Shown here piece by piece: positions 7,849 through 16,307 of a DNA stretch of 64,000 nucleotides; the stretch's first letter is position 1, and every line of letters begins with the position of its first letter. The notes under the pieces are model-generated. The model was given only the letters and a program-made list of their open reading frames with translations. It was not told the DNA's origin and ran no database searches. Origin of the DNA: Meiothermus sp. CFH 77666. Lineage in GTDB: Bacteria > Deinococcota > Deinococci > Deinococcales > Thermaceae. The stretch is taken from positions 90,331 to 154,330 of the forward strand of contig NZ_JAGDFV010000004.1 of assembly GCF_017497985.1 (NCBI RefSeq), written 5' to 3'. The position numbers were made by a program, and so were the translations under genes.

Positions 7849-9087
7849 ATGACCCAGACCCAATCTGCCGTTGAGTTCAAGCAGGCCACCCTGGAGAACG
7901 GCCTGACCGTGATTGCCGAGATCAACCCCGAGGCCAAGAGCGTGGCCCTGGGCTATTTTTGCAAGACCGGAAGCCGTGACGAGACCCCCGAAATAGCCGG
8001 GGTGTCGCACTTTTTAGAGCACATGCTGTTCAAGGGCTCGGCCAAGCGCGATGCCCTGGGGGTGAACCTCGAGTTCGACCAGATGGGAGCCCAGTACAAC
8101 GCCTACACCTCCGAAGAGAATACCGTCTACTACGGAGCGGTGCTGCCCGAGTTTGCTCCCCGGCTCCTGGAGCTCTGGACCGACCTGATGCGCCCGGCGC
8201 TGCGCCCTGAAGACTTCAACACCGAGAAGCAGGTCATCCTCGAGGAGATTGCCCTGTACGAAGACCGGCCCAATGTGATGCTTTTTGATTGGGGGCGGGC
8301 GCGGTATTTTGCCGGGCATCCCCTGGGCAACAGTGTGCTGGGTACGACCGCTTCAATCTCGGCCCTGACCCGTGAGCAGATGGCCGAGTACCAGGCGCGG
8401 CGCTACACCCCCGGCAACCTGGTGCTGACCCTGGCGGGCCGGGTGGACTGGGAGCGAACCCTCGAGCAGGTGCAAGCGCTCACGGCTGGCTGGCCCCGGG
8501 GGGAGGCCAGCCGGGCCTACCCGGAGGTGAAGGCCCAGGTTGGCGAAATGCGGGAACCCTATCCCAAAGCCACTCAGACCTATCTGGTGCTGCTGGCTCC
8601 AGGGGTTTCGGCCCAGGATCCGCGCCGTTATGCGGCCAACATCCTGGCCAACATCCTGGGCGAGGAGGGTAACAGCCGCCTCTTCTGGGCCCTTACCGAC
8701 AAAGGCCTGGTGGAGTCGGTGGGGGCAGGGGTGGACGAGGCCGACCGGGCCGGGCTCTTTTACATTTATGCCCAGACCGACCCGGTCAACGAGGAAGCGG
8801 TGAAGGCCGTGCTCCGCGAGGAGCTGGGCCGCCTCGAGCGCGAGGGGGTGCGCCCGGACGAGCTCGAGCGGGCCAAAAACAAGCTGGCCACCGCACTGGT
8901 GTTTGCGGGCGAGACCCCCATGCAACGCCTGATGAGCGTGGGCCTGGGTTATGTTTACAACCAAACCTATGAGCCCCTGAGCGAGATTGCCCGGCGGGTC
9001 GAGGCGGTCACGCTGGACGATGTTAACGCCTTGTTGGAAGAAAAGCCCTTTAGCCGCAGCTTTTGCTACAGCCTCGTACCTGCGTAG
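7849..9087 (+). CDS. M16 family zinc metallopeptidase, catalytic subunit
   Basis: 412 residues with the intact inverted zinc motif HFLEH at 54-58 and the downstream glutamate ligand region EEIALYED near 132-139. It probably degrades short peptides or processed leaders in the cytoplasm, together with the zinc-less partner encoded just upstream. The ATG at 7849 follows a GGAG ribosome-binding site by 6 nt. An in-frame upstream extension has no such signal. The 3' end nearly abuts the CAP protein gene. Confidence 0.9.
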   Translation: MTQTQSAVEFKQATLENGLTVIAEINPEAKSVALGYFCKTGSRDETPEIAGVSHFLEHMLFKGSAKRDALGVNLEFDQMGAQYNAYTSEENTVYYGAVLPEFAPRLLELWTDLMRPALRPEDFNTEKQVILEEIALYEDRPNVMLFDWGRARYFAGHPLGNSVLGTTASISALTREQMAEYQARRYTPGNLVLTLAGRVDWERTLEQVQALTAGWPRGEASRAYPEVKAQVGEMREPYPKATQTYLVLLAPGVSAQDPRRYAANILANILGEEGNSRLFWALTDKGLVESVGAGVDEADRAGLFYIYAQTDPVNEEAVKAVLREELGRLEREGVRPDELERAKNKLATALVFAGETPMQRLMSVGLGYVYNQTYEPLSEIARRVEAVTLDDVNALLEEKPFSRSFCYSLVPA

Positions 9088-9095
9088 GTAGCACG

Positions 9096-10004
9096 ATGCG
9101 AGGGGCCTGGCTGCTGGGGTTGATGCTGTTGTGCAGCGCTGCCCTGGCCCAGAGTGCCCTGGAGCTCGAGGTGCTCCAGCGCACCAACCAGGTACGCACC
9201 GAGCGCGGTCTGCGGCCCTTGCAGTGGGATGCGCTGGCCTACAAGGCAGCCCTGGGCCATGCCCAGGACATGCTCCGGCGCAACTTTTTTGCCCACCAGA
9301 ACCCCGATGGTCTGGGGGCCGCCGAACGGATGCGGGCTGCCGGGGTGCTCGAGGTCACGGTAGGCGAGAACCTGGCCAGCTTCGAGGGCTACCCCGACCC
9401 CGAAATTCCCCGCCGCTCGCTTTTGGGCTGGATGAACAGCCCCGGCCACCGGGCCAACCTGCTCAAGCCCGAGTTCACCCATCTGGGGGTGGCCCTGGTA
9501 CGTCAGGGGCGGCAGGTGATGGTGGTGCAGAACTTCATCGGGCGGCCCTTCGACCCCCAGGTGCGCCTGACCCCTGCCCAGGCCGAACGCACGGTACTGT
9601 TGCTCACCGGTACGGCTGCCGGTACGGTGGGGGTCTTTGTGGGCAACAACCTCTATGCCCGTTTGAACCCGCCCATCCAGACCCGCCTCGAGCTCCCCCC
9701 CAAAGCCGAGGTGAGCTTTGCCGTGTTCGACGGCCAGACCTGGTGGGCTACCCGCAACGGCGAACGCGGTTTGCGCTTGGAGACCACCCTCGAGCGAAGT
9801 TTGGTGCCGGGCCAGCAGGTCTTGCTCAACCTTCCCGCCGGTAACTACACCCTGGCGGTGGGGGCAGAGCCGCGCTTCTGGCAGAATCTTGCCGGGCCGG
9901 TGCGCCTCGAGCTCGCCCTCCCCGGTACGCTGGAAGCCCTGTGGCTCGGTATCCGTCAGGGGAACCAAATCAGCTACAGCCACCGGATTCCACTAAAGCC
10001 GTGA
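9096..10004 (+). CDS. Secreted CAP/SCP domain protein
   Basis: 302 residues. A signal peptide (about 1-19, ending SAALAQ) leads into a CAP domain with GHAQDMLRRNFFAHQNPDG, VGENLA and WMNSPGHRANLL, which carry the His/Glu/His cavity residues of the YkwD-like group. The remaining ~150 residues form a beta-rich domain I do not recognise. Bacterial CAP proteins act outside the cytoplasm, but their chemistry is mostly unknown. It starts 8 nt after the M16 gene and is probably in the same operon. Confidence 0.85.
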   Translation: MRGAWLLGLMLLCSAALAQSALELEVLQRTNQVRTERGLRPLQWDALAYKAALGHAQDMLRRNFFAHQNPDGLGAAERMRAAGVLEVTVGENLASFEGYPDPEIPRRSLLGWMNSPGHRANLLKPEFTHLGVALVRQGRQVMVVQNFIGRPFDPQVRLTPAQAERTVLLLTGTAAGTVGVFVGNNLYARLNPPIQTRLELPPKAEVSFAVFDGQTWWATRNGERGLRLETTLERSLVPGQQVLLNLPAGNYTLAVGAEPRFWQNLAGPVRLELALPGTLEALWLGIRQGNQISYSHRIPLKP

Positions 10005-10035
10005 GCCATTTGGCGTTTGGATTTTGCGGGCATCG

Positions 10036-10266
10036 TTACGGGTGGCTGCTGTCCTCCATGCGGTCTTCGGTTGTTTTTGGCAGGGCGAGGGGCCTTTTGC
10101 GGGCTACCGGATGAATCTTTTCGAGGCCTTGCTGGCCGTGCAAGCGGGCCCAGAAGAGGGCCATCTCCACCACTGCTTGCAGGCGTACTTCCAGGGGCAG
10201 CGCCTGCCAGCGCTCTTTTTCGGAGGGCACCTCGTCGAAACGGTATTTGCGAGCAACAGGTTTCAT
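10036..10266 (-). CDS. Small helical protein paired with nucleotidyltransferase, unknown
   Basis: A 76-residue charged, mostly helical protein with no membrane segment. Its ATG overlaps the TGA of the nucleotidyltransferase gene (ATGA) and has a GAGGAG ribosome-binding site inside that gene, so the pair is translationally coupled. The layout recalls toxin-antitoxin cassettes of the MNT/AbiEii class, but I do not recognise this partner. Confidence 0.65.
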   Translation of the reverse strand: MKPVARKYRFDEVPSEKERWQALPLEVRLQAVVEMALFWARLHGQQGLEKIHPVARKRPLALPKTTEDRMEDSSHP

Positions 10267-10685
10267 AACTCCTCGACATCGCGCAGGTCAATGCTGCGCC
10301 CAAACGCTTTTTTCAGGCGCACAAAATCCTCACGAGACACCACCCGCACGGTAACACCCCCTACCTCGTGCGTCTGGCTATGGGCATAGGCTTCGTCGAA
10401 ATCGGGCTCGTTGAGTAGCACCAGGTCTACCTGATTGGGTTCGTAGCCCAACTGCACAACCCCCGGCGTACTCAAGTCTTCTAGCGTAAGCCCCAGATCG
10501 TCTCCACCAAAAAAGGACTTGATAGCTTCCAGAACGCGGGGTGCCTCTTGCATGTCTATCCACAAATCGAGGTTTTTGGTGTAGCGGGGAACCCCCAGGA
10601 AGGCTAGGGCGTAGCCGCCGATAACCATTGAACGCGCGCCCTTTGCGTTCAGGTGGCGGATTAACTCGAGCATTTGGTGGGTCAT
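10263..10685 (-). CDS. Nucleotidyltransferase-fold protein (AbiEii/DUF6036-like)
   Basis: 140 residues. The N-terminal VIGGYALAFLGVPRYTKNLDLWID matches the minimal nucleotidyltransferase signature GG-x-A-x(7)-R-x-T-x-D-x-D, except that the first acidic position is Asn (TKNLD). Family members of this size are often halves of toxin-antitoxin or defence cassettes. It is coupled to the 76-residue gene downstream and divergent from the EamA transporter 29 bp away. Whether it is catalytically active is doubtful because of the Asn. Confidence 0.72.
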   Translation of the reverse strand: MTHQMLELIRHLNAKGARSMVIGGYALAFLGVPRYTKNLDLWIDMQEAPRVLEAIKSFFGGDDLGLTLEDLSTPGVVQLGYEPNQVDLVLLNEPDFDEAYAHSQTHEVGGVTVRVVSREDFVRLKKAFGRSIDLRDVEEL

Positions 10686-10702
10686 GGGCGCTAACGATAT
10701 GC

Positions 10703-10708
10703 TACTAT
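10703..10708 (+). promoter_or_regulatory. -10 box TACTAT, leaderless promoter of EamA transporter
   Basis: TACTAT ends 6 nt before the GTG at 10715. It supports this GTG over in-frame codons further upstream. Confidence 0.45.
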
Positions 10709-10714
10709 CCCCCG

Positions 10715-11605
10715 GTGGATTCTCGAGTCCTTCTGGCGATTGGCCTCACCATCCTGCCCTGGGCCTCGGCCTTTGCCGGGATACGGGCGGGCCTTCAGGA
10801 CTACAGCCCGGCCCACCTGACCCTGCTGCGCTTTCTGGTGGCCTCGGCAGTGATGGTGGTTTACGCCCTGTGGGTGCGGATGCCCCTGCCCGAACGGAGG
10901 GACTGGCCGGCCATTCTGGGGCTGGGTTTCCTGGGTATTACCGCCTATCACACTGCCCTCAACTTTGGCCAGGTTAGCGTGAAGGCCGGGCCTGCCGCGC
11001 TCCTGATTGCGGTGGGGCCGGTGTTTGTGGCCCTGATGTCCTATTTTTTCCTGCGCGAACGGCTTTCGGCCTGGGGCTGGCTGGGCATTGGGGTGGCCTT
11101 TGCAGGCGTGGCCCTGATTGCGGTGGGCAACCACCCCGGTAGCTTTGAACTCGAGCCCGGCGCCTTGCTGATTGTGTTGGCGGCCTTCGTCACCTCGGTT
11201 TACTTCGTGTTCCAGCGCAGCCTGGTGAAAAAATACAACCCCCTCAACTTCACCGCTTACACCATCTGGGCCGGAACCCTGCCGCTACTGGTGTTCTGGC
11301 CGGGCCTGGTGTCCGAGATGCAGGCCGCCTCGGCCCAGGCCACCTGGAGCGTGGTGTATCTGGGCGTGGTGCCGGGTGCGCTTTCGTACCTGACCTGGAA
11401 CTACGCCCTGAGCCGCGCCCCGGCCTCGCAGGTGACCAGTTTTTTGTACATCTCGCCGGTGCTCGCTACCCTGATTGCCTATGTCTGGCTGCGGGAAGTG
11501 CCCGGTGTGCTGGCCCTGGTGGGGGGTGGAATCGCCCTGGCGGGCGTGGTCATTGTGAACACCCTGGGGAAAGTGGCGCAGAGTGGCATAGACAAGCGCC
11601 CCTAG
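10715..11605 (+). CDS. EamA (DMT) family transporter
   Basis: 296 residues with ten predicted membrane helices in two EamA repeats. The first repeat starts LLAIGLTILPWASAFAGIRAGL, and the second ends with LVGGGIALAGVVIVNTLG. Such carriers move amino acids, nucleotide sugars or metabolites across the inner membrane; substrate unknown. The GTG at 10715 gives the usual length and follows a -10 box directly. def begins 20 bp downstream, so the two may be co-transcribed. Confidence 0.88.
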   Translation: MDSRVLLAIGLTILPWASAFAGIRAGLQDYSPAHLTLLRFLVASAVMVVYALWVRMPLPERRDWPAILGLGFLGITAYHTALNFGQVSVKAGPAALLIAVGPVFVALMSYFFLRERLSAWGWLGIGVAFAGVALIAVGNHPGSFELEPGALLIVLAAFVTSVYFVFQRSLVKKYNPLNFTAYTIWAGTLPLLVFWPGLVSEMQAASAQATWSVVYLGVVPGALSYLTWNYALSRAPASQVTSFLYISPVLATLIAYVWLREVPGVLALVGGGIALAGVVIVNTLGKVAQSGIDKRP

Positions 11606-11621
11606 ACCGTAGACAATAGTC
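11601..11621. repeat. Short heptad repeat (3 units)
   Basis: CCTAGAC, CGTAGAC and AATAGTC, between the EamA gene and def. A weak member of the family that is much clearer at 12236-12284. Confidence 0.5.
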
Positions 11622-11625
11622 CACG

Positions 11626-12228
11626 ATGGCCCAGGTTCTGCCCATCCGCCTGTACGGCGACCCCGTTTTGAAGAAAAAAGCCCTGCCCGTGCAGGATTTT
11701 AGCGGTATTCCGGCGCTGGCTGAGAACATGCTCGAGACCATGTTCGAAGCCCGAGGGGTGGGGCTGGCGGCCCCCCAGGTCGGCATTAGCCAGCGGCTCT
11801 TTGTGGCCGCCGAGTACCTCGAGGACGAGACAGAAGAAGGCCCCGAGGCCGACCTCAAAACCCGCGTCAAAGAGCTGTACGTGATGGTGAACCCGGTCAT
11901 CACCTACCGCTCGGGCCAGCAGTCCATTACCGAAGGGTGCCTGTCGCTGCCCGGCCTCTATGCCGAAGGGGCCCAGCGCGACTTGCAGGTGCGGGTCGAG
12001 TACCAGAACGAAAAGGGCGAGCCGAAGGTGCTCGAGGCCGAGGGCTACCTGGCGGTGGTGCTGCAACACGAGATTGACCACCTGGACGGTATCCTCTTCT
12101 TCCAGCGGATGGCTTTTGCCGACAAGCAAAAGTTTCTCGAGGAGCACCGCGAAGACCTGGCCCTTTTCCAGCGGCAGGCCAAGGCGTTCTTGCGCGAGGA
12201 GGCCGCACGGCTGGGGCAGGCCAGGTGA
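11626..12228 (+). CDS. def: Peptide deformylase
   Basis: Removes the formyl group from nascent N-terminal methionine. All three signatures are present in the 200-residue protein: GVGLAAPQ at 44-51, EGCLSLPG with the metal-ligand cysteine at 105, and QHEIDHLDG with His148, Glu149 and His152. fmt, the enzyme that adds the formyl group, follows 76 bp later; the def-fmt pairing is conserved in bacteria. A long linker (about 65-80) is rich in Glu. Confidence 0.97.
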   Translation: MAQVLPIRLYGDPVLKKKALPVQDFSGIPALAENMLETMFEARGVGLAAPQVGISQRLFVAAEYLEDETEEGPEADLKTRVKELYVMVNPVITYRSGQQSITEGCLSLPGLYAEGAQRDLQVRVEYQNEKGEPKVLEAEGYLAVVLQHEIDHLDGILFFQRMAFADKQKFLEEHREDLALFQRQAKAFLREEAARLGQAR

Positions 12229-12235
12229 GGTCAAT

Positions 12236-12284
12236 GGTGAATGGTCGATAGTCGATAGTCGATAGTCGAGGGTCTATGGTTGAT
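12236..12284. repeat. Heptanucleotide tandem repeat (7 units, 49 bp) between def and fmt
   Basis: GGTGAAT, GGTCGAT, AGTCGAT twice, AGTCGAG, GGTCTAT, GGTTGAT. Perfect 7-nt phase over 49 bp, in an otherwise tight operon. Confidence 0.92.
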
Positions 12285-12304
12285 TGCCTTCTAAACAACC
12301 TGTC

Positions 12305-13264
12305 ATGAACTCCCAACCCCTGCGCCGCCGACTGGCTTTTTTTGGCTCCCCTGCCTGGGCCGTGCCGGTGCTGGAAGCCCTGCACCGCCACCATGAGGTG
12401 GTGCTGGTGGTCACCCAGCCGGATAAACCGGCGGGGCGGGGTTTGCAAATTACGCCCTGCCCGGTGGCGGCGTGGGCCGAGGCCAGGGGCTTGCGGGTAG
12501 AGAAGCCTGCGCGGCTCCGCAAGAACCCCGAGTTTTTGGCGCTTTTCAAAAGCCTGGGCCTCGAGGTGGCCGTAACCGCCGCCTATGGCAAAATCCTCCC
12601 CGCCGAGCTGCTGGAGGTGCCCCGCTTTGGCTTTCTGAACCTGCACCCCTCCGACCTGCCCAACTACCGGGGCCCCGCGCCGGTGCAGTGGACGCTCATC
12701 AACGGCGACGCCGAGACCGCCGTCTGCATCATGCAGACCGATGTGGGCATGGACACCGGCCCGGTGGTGGCGCGCTGGCGTACCCCGATTGGGCCCGACG
12801 AAACGGCCCTCGAGCTTGCCGACCGCCTGCGCGACAAGGGCATCGAGCTGCTTCTGGACGCTCTGGCTCACCTGGAATACCTGCAACCCACCCCCCAGCC
12901 CCCTGAGGGCACTCACGCCCCCATGCTGCAAAAGGACGATGGCAGGATTGTCTGGGAGCGCACCGCACAGGCAATCTACAACCGCCACCGGGGGGTGCTG
13001 CCCTGGCCGGGTAGCTGGTTTGAGCACCAGGGTAAGCGGGTAAAGGTGATCAAAATGTCGAGGGTTGAGGCTCGAGGGGCCGGTGCCGAAAGCCTCGAGG
13101 GGCAAGCACCCGGAACCGTGGTTCGGGTGGCCGAGTACCTGGAAGTTGCTACCGGGCAGGGTAGCCTGCGCCTGGAGGAGGTTCAGCCCGAGGGCAAAAA
13201 GCCCATGCCTGCCGTAGACTGGGCCAGGGGTGCCCGCCTGCAACCGGGCCACCGGCTGGGCTAA
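12305..13264 (+). CDS. fmt: Methionyl-tRNA formyltransferase
   Basis: Formylates initiator Met-tRNA using 10-formyl-tetrahydrofolate. 319 residues: an N-terminal Rossmann-like domain starting RLAFFGSPAWAVPVLEAL, the catalytic/folate loop HPSDLPNYRGPAPVQW near residue 110 (the HxSLLP-x-x-RG class), and a C-terminal OB-like tRNA-binding domain. The ATG at 12305 is chosen; an in-frame TTG 21 nt upstream lies in the heptad repeat and is unlikely. Confidence 0.96.
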   Translation: MNSQPLRRRLAFFGSPAWAVPVLEALHRHHEVVLVVTQPDKPAGRGLQITPCPVAAWAEARGLRVEKPARLRKNPEFLALFKSLGLEVAVTAAYGKILPAELLEVPRFGFLNLHPSDLPNYRGPAPVQWTLINGDAETAVCIMQTDVGMDTGPVVARWRTPIGPDETALELADRLRDKGIELLLDALAHLEYLQPTPQPPEGTHAPMLQKDDGRIVWERTAQAIYNRHRGVLPWPGSWFEHQGKRVKVIKMSRVEARGAGAESLEGQAPGTVVRVAEYLEVATGQGSLRLEEVQPEGKKPMPAVDWARGARLQPGHRLG

Positions 13265-13295
13265 CCCCGGCTCGATTTTTAGGGTTTCGTAGCTC

Positions 13296-15140
13296 ATGAG
13301 TCCCATGGAAAAGGTGAAGCTGGCCGGACGCTACAGGCTTGTGGCCCCCCTGGGCGAGGGGGGTATGGCCGAGGTCTGGCGGGCCACCGACGAGCGCATG
13401 GAGCGCCCGGTAGCGGTCAAGATTCTGCACACCTACCTGCACCCCAGTGAGCGCAACCGCTTTTTTCGGGAGGTCAAGGCCCTGTCCAAGCTCTCGCACC
13501 CTGGGGTGGTGCAGGTCTTCGACCTGGGGGAGGAAGAGGGCCGCACCTACTTCGTGATGGAGCTGGTGGAGGGCGGCAGCTACGACCGCCTGGGCCCCTT
13601 CGAGGATGGCCTCGAGGGGCTGCGGCTGCTTACCGCCTCGGCGCGGGTACTGGAAGCCCTGGGGCACCTGCACGAGCGGGGTGTGATCCACCGCGACCTG
13701 ACCCCCCGCAACATCCTGGTCACGCCCGAGGGCCAGCCCAAGGTGATGGACTTTGGCCTGGCCTACCTGATGCAGGAAAGCCGCCACTTTACCCGCACCG
13801 GCATTACGGTGGGCACGCCAGAGTACATGGCCCCCGAGCAGGCCAGGGGCCTGCCCCTTACCCCCCAGGCCGACCTCTACAGTTTTGGGGCGGTGCTCTA
13901 CCGCACCTTCACCGGCCAGCCTCTGTTCGAGGGCGAAAACGACCAGTCGGTGCTGTACCAGCACGTTTACGAACCTCCCAGACCCCCCCAGAGCCTTAAC
14001 CCGGCCATTCCCGCCGAGGTATCGGGTCTGATACTTTCGCTCTTGCAGAAAGCCCCTGCCGACCGGCCCGCCAATGCTGCCGCCGCCCACGCGGTGCTGG
14101 AAGAAACCCTGCGCCACTACCGTGAGACCCTCTCGGCCACGCCACGGGCAGGGGCCAGCCGCAGTGGGCACTACCCTACCGGGCCGGCCCAGCCCGAAAA
14201 GCTGGAGCTGCGCGGCACCTTCGACCTGGCCGGACAGGTGGCCTGGCCGGGGGAGCTGATTGCCCGCGAGGGCAGCCTGTGGGTAGGGGCCGGGCAGGGC
14301 ACCGCCCGCCTCGACCTGACCGATGGTTCGGTCTACCGCCAACGCCTGGGTGACGAGGTCTCGGCCCCACCGGTGGTGGCGGGTGAGCGGGTGTATGTGG
14401 CCGCCTGGGATGGCCGCCTGACCGGGATGTCGCTTTCGGGGCGGCCCATCCTGAGCTTTCCCACCCGCGCCGAGATTACCGCCGCGCCCCTGGTGGCCGA
14501 CCTGATCTACCTGGCCGGGCGCGACGGCTTTTTGTATGCCCTGGATGCCAGCGGTACCCTGCGCTGGGGTTTCCAGGCCGGCAGCGAGCTTTCGGCCTCG
14601 CCTACCCTGTACCGGGGGCTTCTGTTTGTGGCCAGCGAGGGCGGCTGGCTGTACGCCCTCGACCCCCTGAGCGGACACCTGCGCTACAAGGTAGAGGCGG
14701 GGGCGGTGCATACTGCTATGCCTGCCCGCGGAGGGCTGCTTTTCATCCCCACCTGGGCCGGGGAGGTTCACGCCTTCGACCCCCTGACCCGCGAGGTGCA
14801 GTGGAGCTTCGACCTCGAGGGCGAGCTCTGGGGCGCCCCGGCCCTGGACGAGCGGAACCTCTATGCGGCCAGTTGGGCCGGAAAGCTATACGCCCTCAAC
14901 CAGAAAACCGGCGACGAGGTGTGGGCCCTCGAGGTCGGCCGGGTGACCGCCGCTCTGTCTATTGCCCACGGGGTGCTCTACCTGGGCACCGAGGAAGGCC
15001 GGGTACTGGGGGTGGACACCCAGAGCGGGCGTCTGGTCTTCGAGGCCACCGGCCTGGGCCCCATCCAGGTGCCGCCCCTGCCCTACCGGGGGGCGCTCTA
15101 CGTGGCCACGCTGGCGGGGAAGCTGTACCGGTTCGCTTAG
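13296..15140 (+). CDS. Ser/Thr protein kinase fused to a PQQ-type beta-propeller
   Basis: 614 residues. The N-terminal Hanks kinase domain has the glycine loop GEGGMAEV at 20-27, Lys42, the catalytic loop HRDLTPRN at 132-139 (Thr136 where Lys is usual), DFG at 152-154 and MAPEQ at 178-182. After a linker, residues about 315-614 hold repeated blades such as LYALDPLSGHLRYKVEAG and LYALNQKTGDEVWALEVG, the BamB/quinoprotein repeat. Unlike PknD-type kinases there is no membrane helix between the two, so the sensor propeller should be cytosolic. Catalytic Asp134 is retained, so it is probably active. Targets unknown. Confidence 0.9.
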   Translation: MSPMEKVKLAGRYRLVAPLGEGGMAEVWRATDERMERPVAVKILHTYLHPSERNRFFREVKALSKLSHPGVVQVFDLGEEEGRTYFVMELVEGGSYDRLGPFEDGLEGLRLLTASARVLEALGHLHERGVIHRDLTPRNILVTPEGQPKVMDFGLAYLMQESRHFTRTGITVGTPEYMAPEQARGLPLTPQADLYSFGAVLYRTFTGQPLFEGENDQSVLYQHVYEPPRPPQSLNPAIPAEVSGLILSLLQKAPADRPANAAAAHAVLEETLRHYRETLSATPRAGASRSGHYPTGPAQPEKLELRGTFDLAGQVAWPGELIAREGSLWVGAGQGTARLDLTDGSVYRQRLGDEVSAPPVVAGERVYVAAWDGRLTGMSLSGRPILSFPTRAEITAAPLVADLIYLAGRDGFLYALDASGTLRWGFQAGSELSASPTLYRGLLFVASEGGWLYALDPLSGHLRYKVEAGAVHTAMPARGGLLFIPTWAGEVHAFDPLTREVQWSFDLEGELWGAPALDERNLYAASWAGKLYALNQKTGDEVWALEVGRVTAALSIAHGVLYLGTEEGRVLGVDTQSGRLVFEATGLGPIQVPPLPYRGALYVATLAGKLYRFA

Positions 15141-15149
15141 ACGGTGGGT

Positions 15150-15155
15150 TAGGAT
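15150..15155 (+). promoter_or_regulatory. -10 box TAGGAT, leaderless promoter of the ATPase-TOPRIM-helicase trio
   Basis: TAGGAT ends 6 nt before the ATG at 15162 and lies 10 bp after the kinase stop codon. It would give the trio its own transcript. Confidence 0.5.
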
Positions 15156-15161
15156 AAAGCC

Positions 15162-16307
15162 ATGGCCCTTACCCAGCTTTTGGTTCGCAACTATAAAAGC
15201 CTGGGCAAAATTTCTCTCCAGCTTGGCAATTTAGCCGTTTTTGTAGGCCCTAATGGTTCTGGTAAGAGCAATTTGTTGGATGCTTTGCGCTTCGTTTCCG
15301 ATGCCTTGAGCGTTAATCTCGACTACGCCCTGCGCGAGCGTGGGGGCATAAATGAGGTTCGCAGACGGTCAAGTGGTCGACCCAATAATTTTAGAATCGA
15401 GCTACACCTTACCCTTGAACATTGGTACGCGAAATACGCCTTCGATATTGAAGCAGTTAGGGGTTACGATTTTCAGGTGGCTCGTGAGGAAGCCCGGGTG
15501 TCGCCACGCGACCTTATATCACAGGAGCGTTTCTTTCTTGTTGAAAGAGGCATTCTCAAAGGTTCCACACCTAAGCTTAGTGCAGCCAGCAGCCCACAAG
15601 ATCTGTACTTGAGAGCTATTTCGGCAGAGGAGGGTTTTAGAGAGGTATTTGAGTATTTGACCCGCGTAGCGGTTTATAATCCTAATCCAGCCACTATACG
15701 AAATCTGCAAGACCCTGACGCCTACCCGATTTTGCGTAGAGATGGTAGCAATCTTCCTGGTATTTTGCGCCAGATGCGTACGGCACCTGATCGTTTGGAG
15801 CGGGTTCAAGAGTTTCTCTCCAAGATTGTTCCAGGTGTTATGAAGGTAGAGCCGGTGGTGTTGGGTCCCAAGGAGACCTTGCATTTTTTCCAGAGAATGG
15901 ATAATAAAAACGACTGGCGGTTTTACGCTAGTTCGATGTCGGATGGTACGCTCCGCGCATTAGCGGTATTGGTAGCAGCCTTCCAGACTGCTGTTACGGT
16001 AGCGGGTGTGGAGGAGCCCGAGGTAGCACTTCATCCGGGTAGCACCTTTGTACTTGCCGACGCACTGATTGAAGCAAGCGACAGCCGACAAATTTTACTG
16101 ACTACCCATAGCCCAGATTTATTAGACCACGAGGACATTCCGCCGCAGTCTTTGTTTGTTGTTGGTATGCAACGAGGGGTGAGCGAGGTTCAGCCGATTC
16201 CAGAAGAACAAAAACAAATCATCCAAGAGAAGCTATTCACGGCAGGCGAGCTGTTGCGGCAAAGGAAGCTCGAGCTTCCAACAGAATTTCAAGACACGTT
16301 GTTATGA
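15162..16307 (+). CDS. AAA15/OLD-type ATPase (ABC-like, SMC/RecF class)
   Basis: 381 residues. Walker A GPNGSGKS at 29-36, an ABC-like signature region SSMSDGTLRALAVL, Walker B ending EEPE at 284-287, and an H-loop histidine in TTHSPD at 316. There is no TOPRIM domain at the C terminus, unlike full OLD or GajA proteins; the TOPRIM-like part is supplied by the next gene, whose ATG overlaps this stop (ATGA, 16304-16307). Base composition is visibly more A+T-rich than the flanks, which suggests lateral acquisition. The partner arrangement resembles PARIS (AriA/AriB) and Gabija defence modules; function here is inferred. Confidence 0.88.
   Translation: MALTQLLVRNYKSLGKISLQLGNLAVFVGPNGSGKSNLLDALRFVSDALSVNLDYALRERGGINEVRRRSSGRPNNFRIELHLTLEHWYAKYAFDIEAVRGYDFQVAREEARVSPRDLISQERFFLVERGILKGSTPKLSAASSPQDLYLRAISAEEGFREVFEYLTRVAVYNPNPATIRNLQDPDAYPILRRDGSNLPGILRQMRTAPDRLERVQEFLSKIVPGVMKVEPVVLGPKETLHFFQRMDNKNDWRFYASSMSDGTLRALAVLVAAFQTAVTVAGVEEPEVALHPGSTFVLADALIEASDSRQILLTTHSPDLLDHEDIPPQSLFVVGMQRGVSEVQPIPEEQKQIIQEKLFTAGELLRQRKLELPTEFQDTLL

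Noticed and set aside
13149..14771. A 540-codon open frame on the minus strand
   Set aside because: Antisense to the kinase-propeller gene, which has clear motifs.
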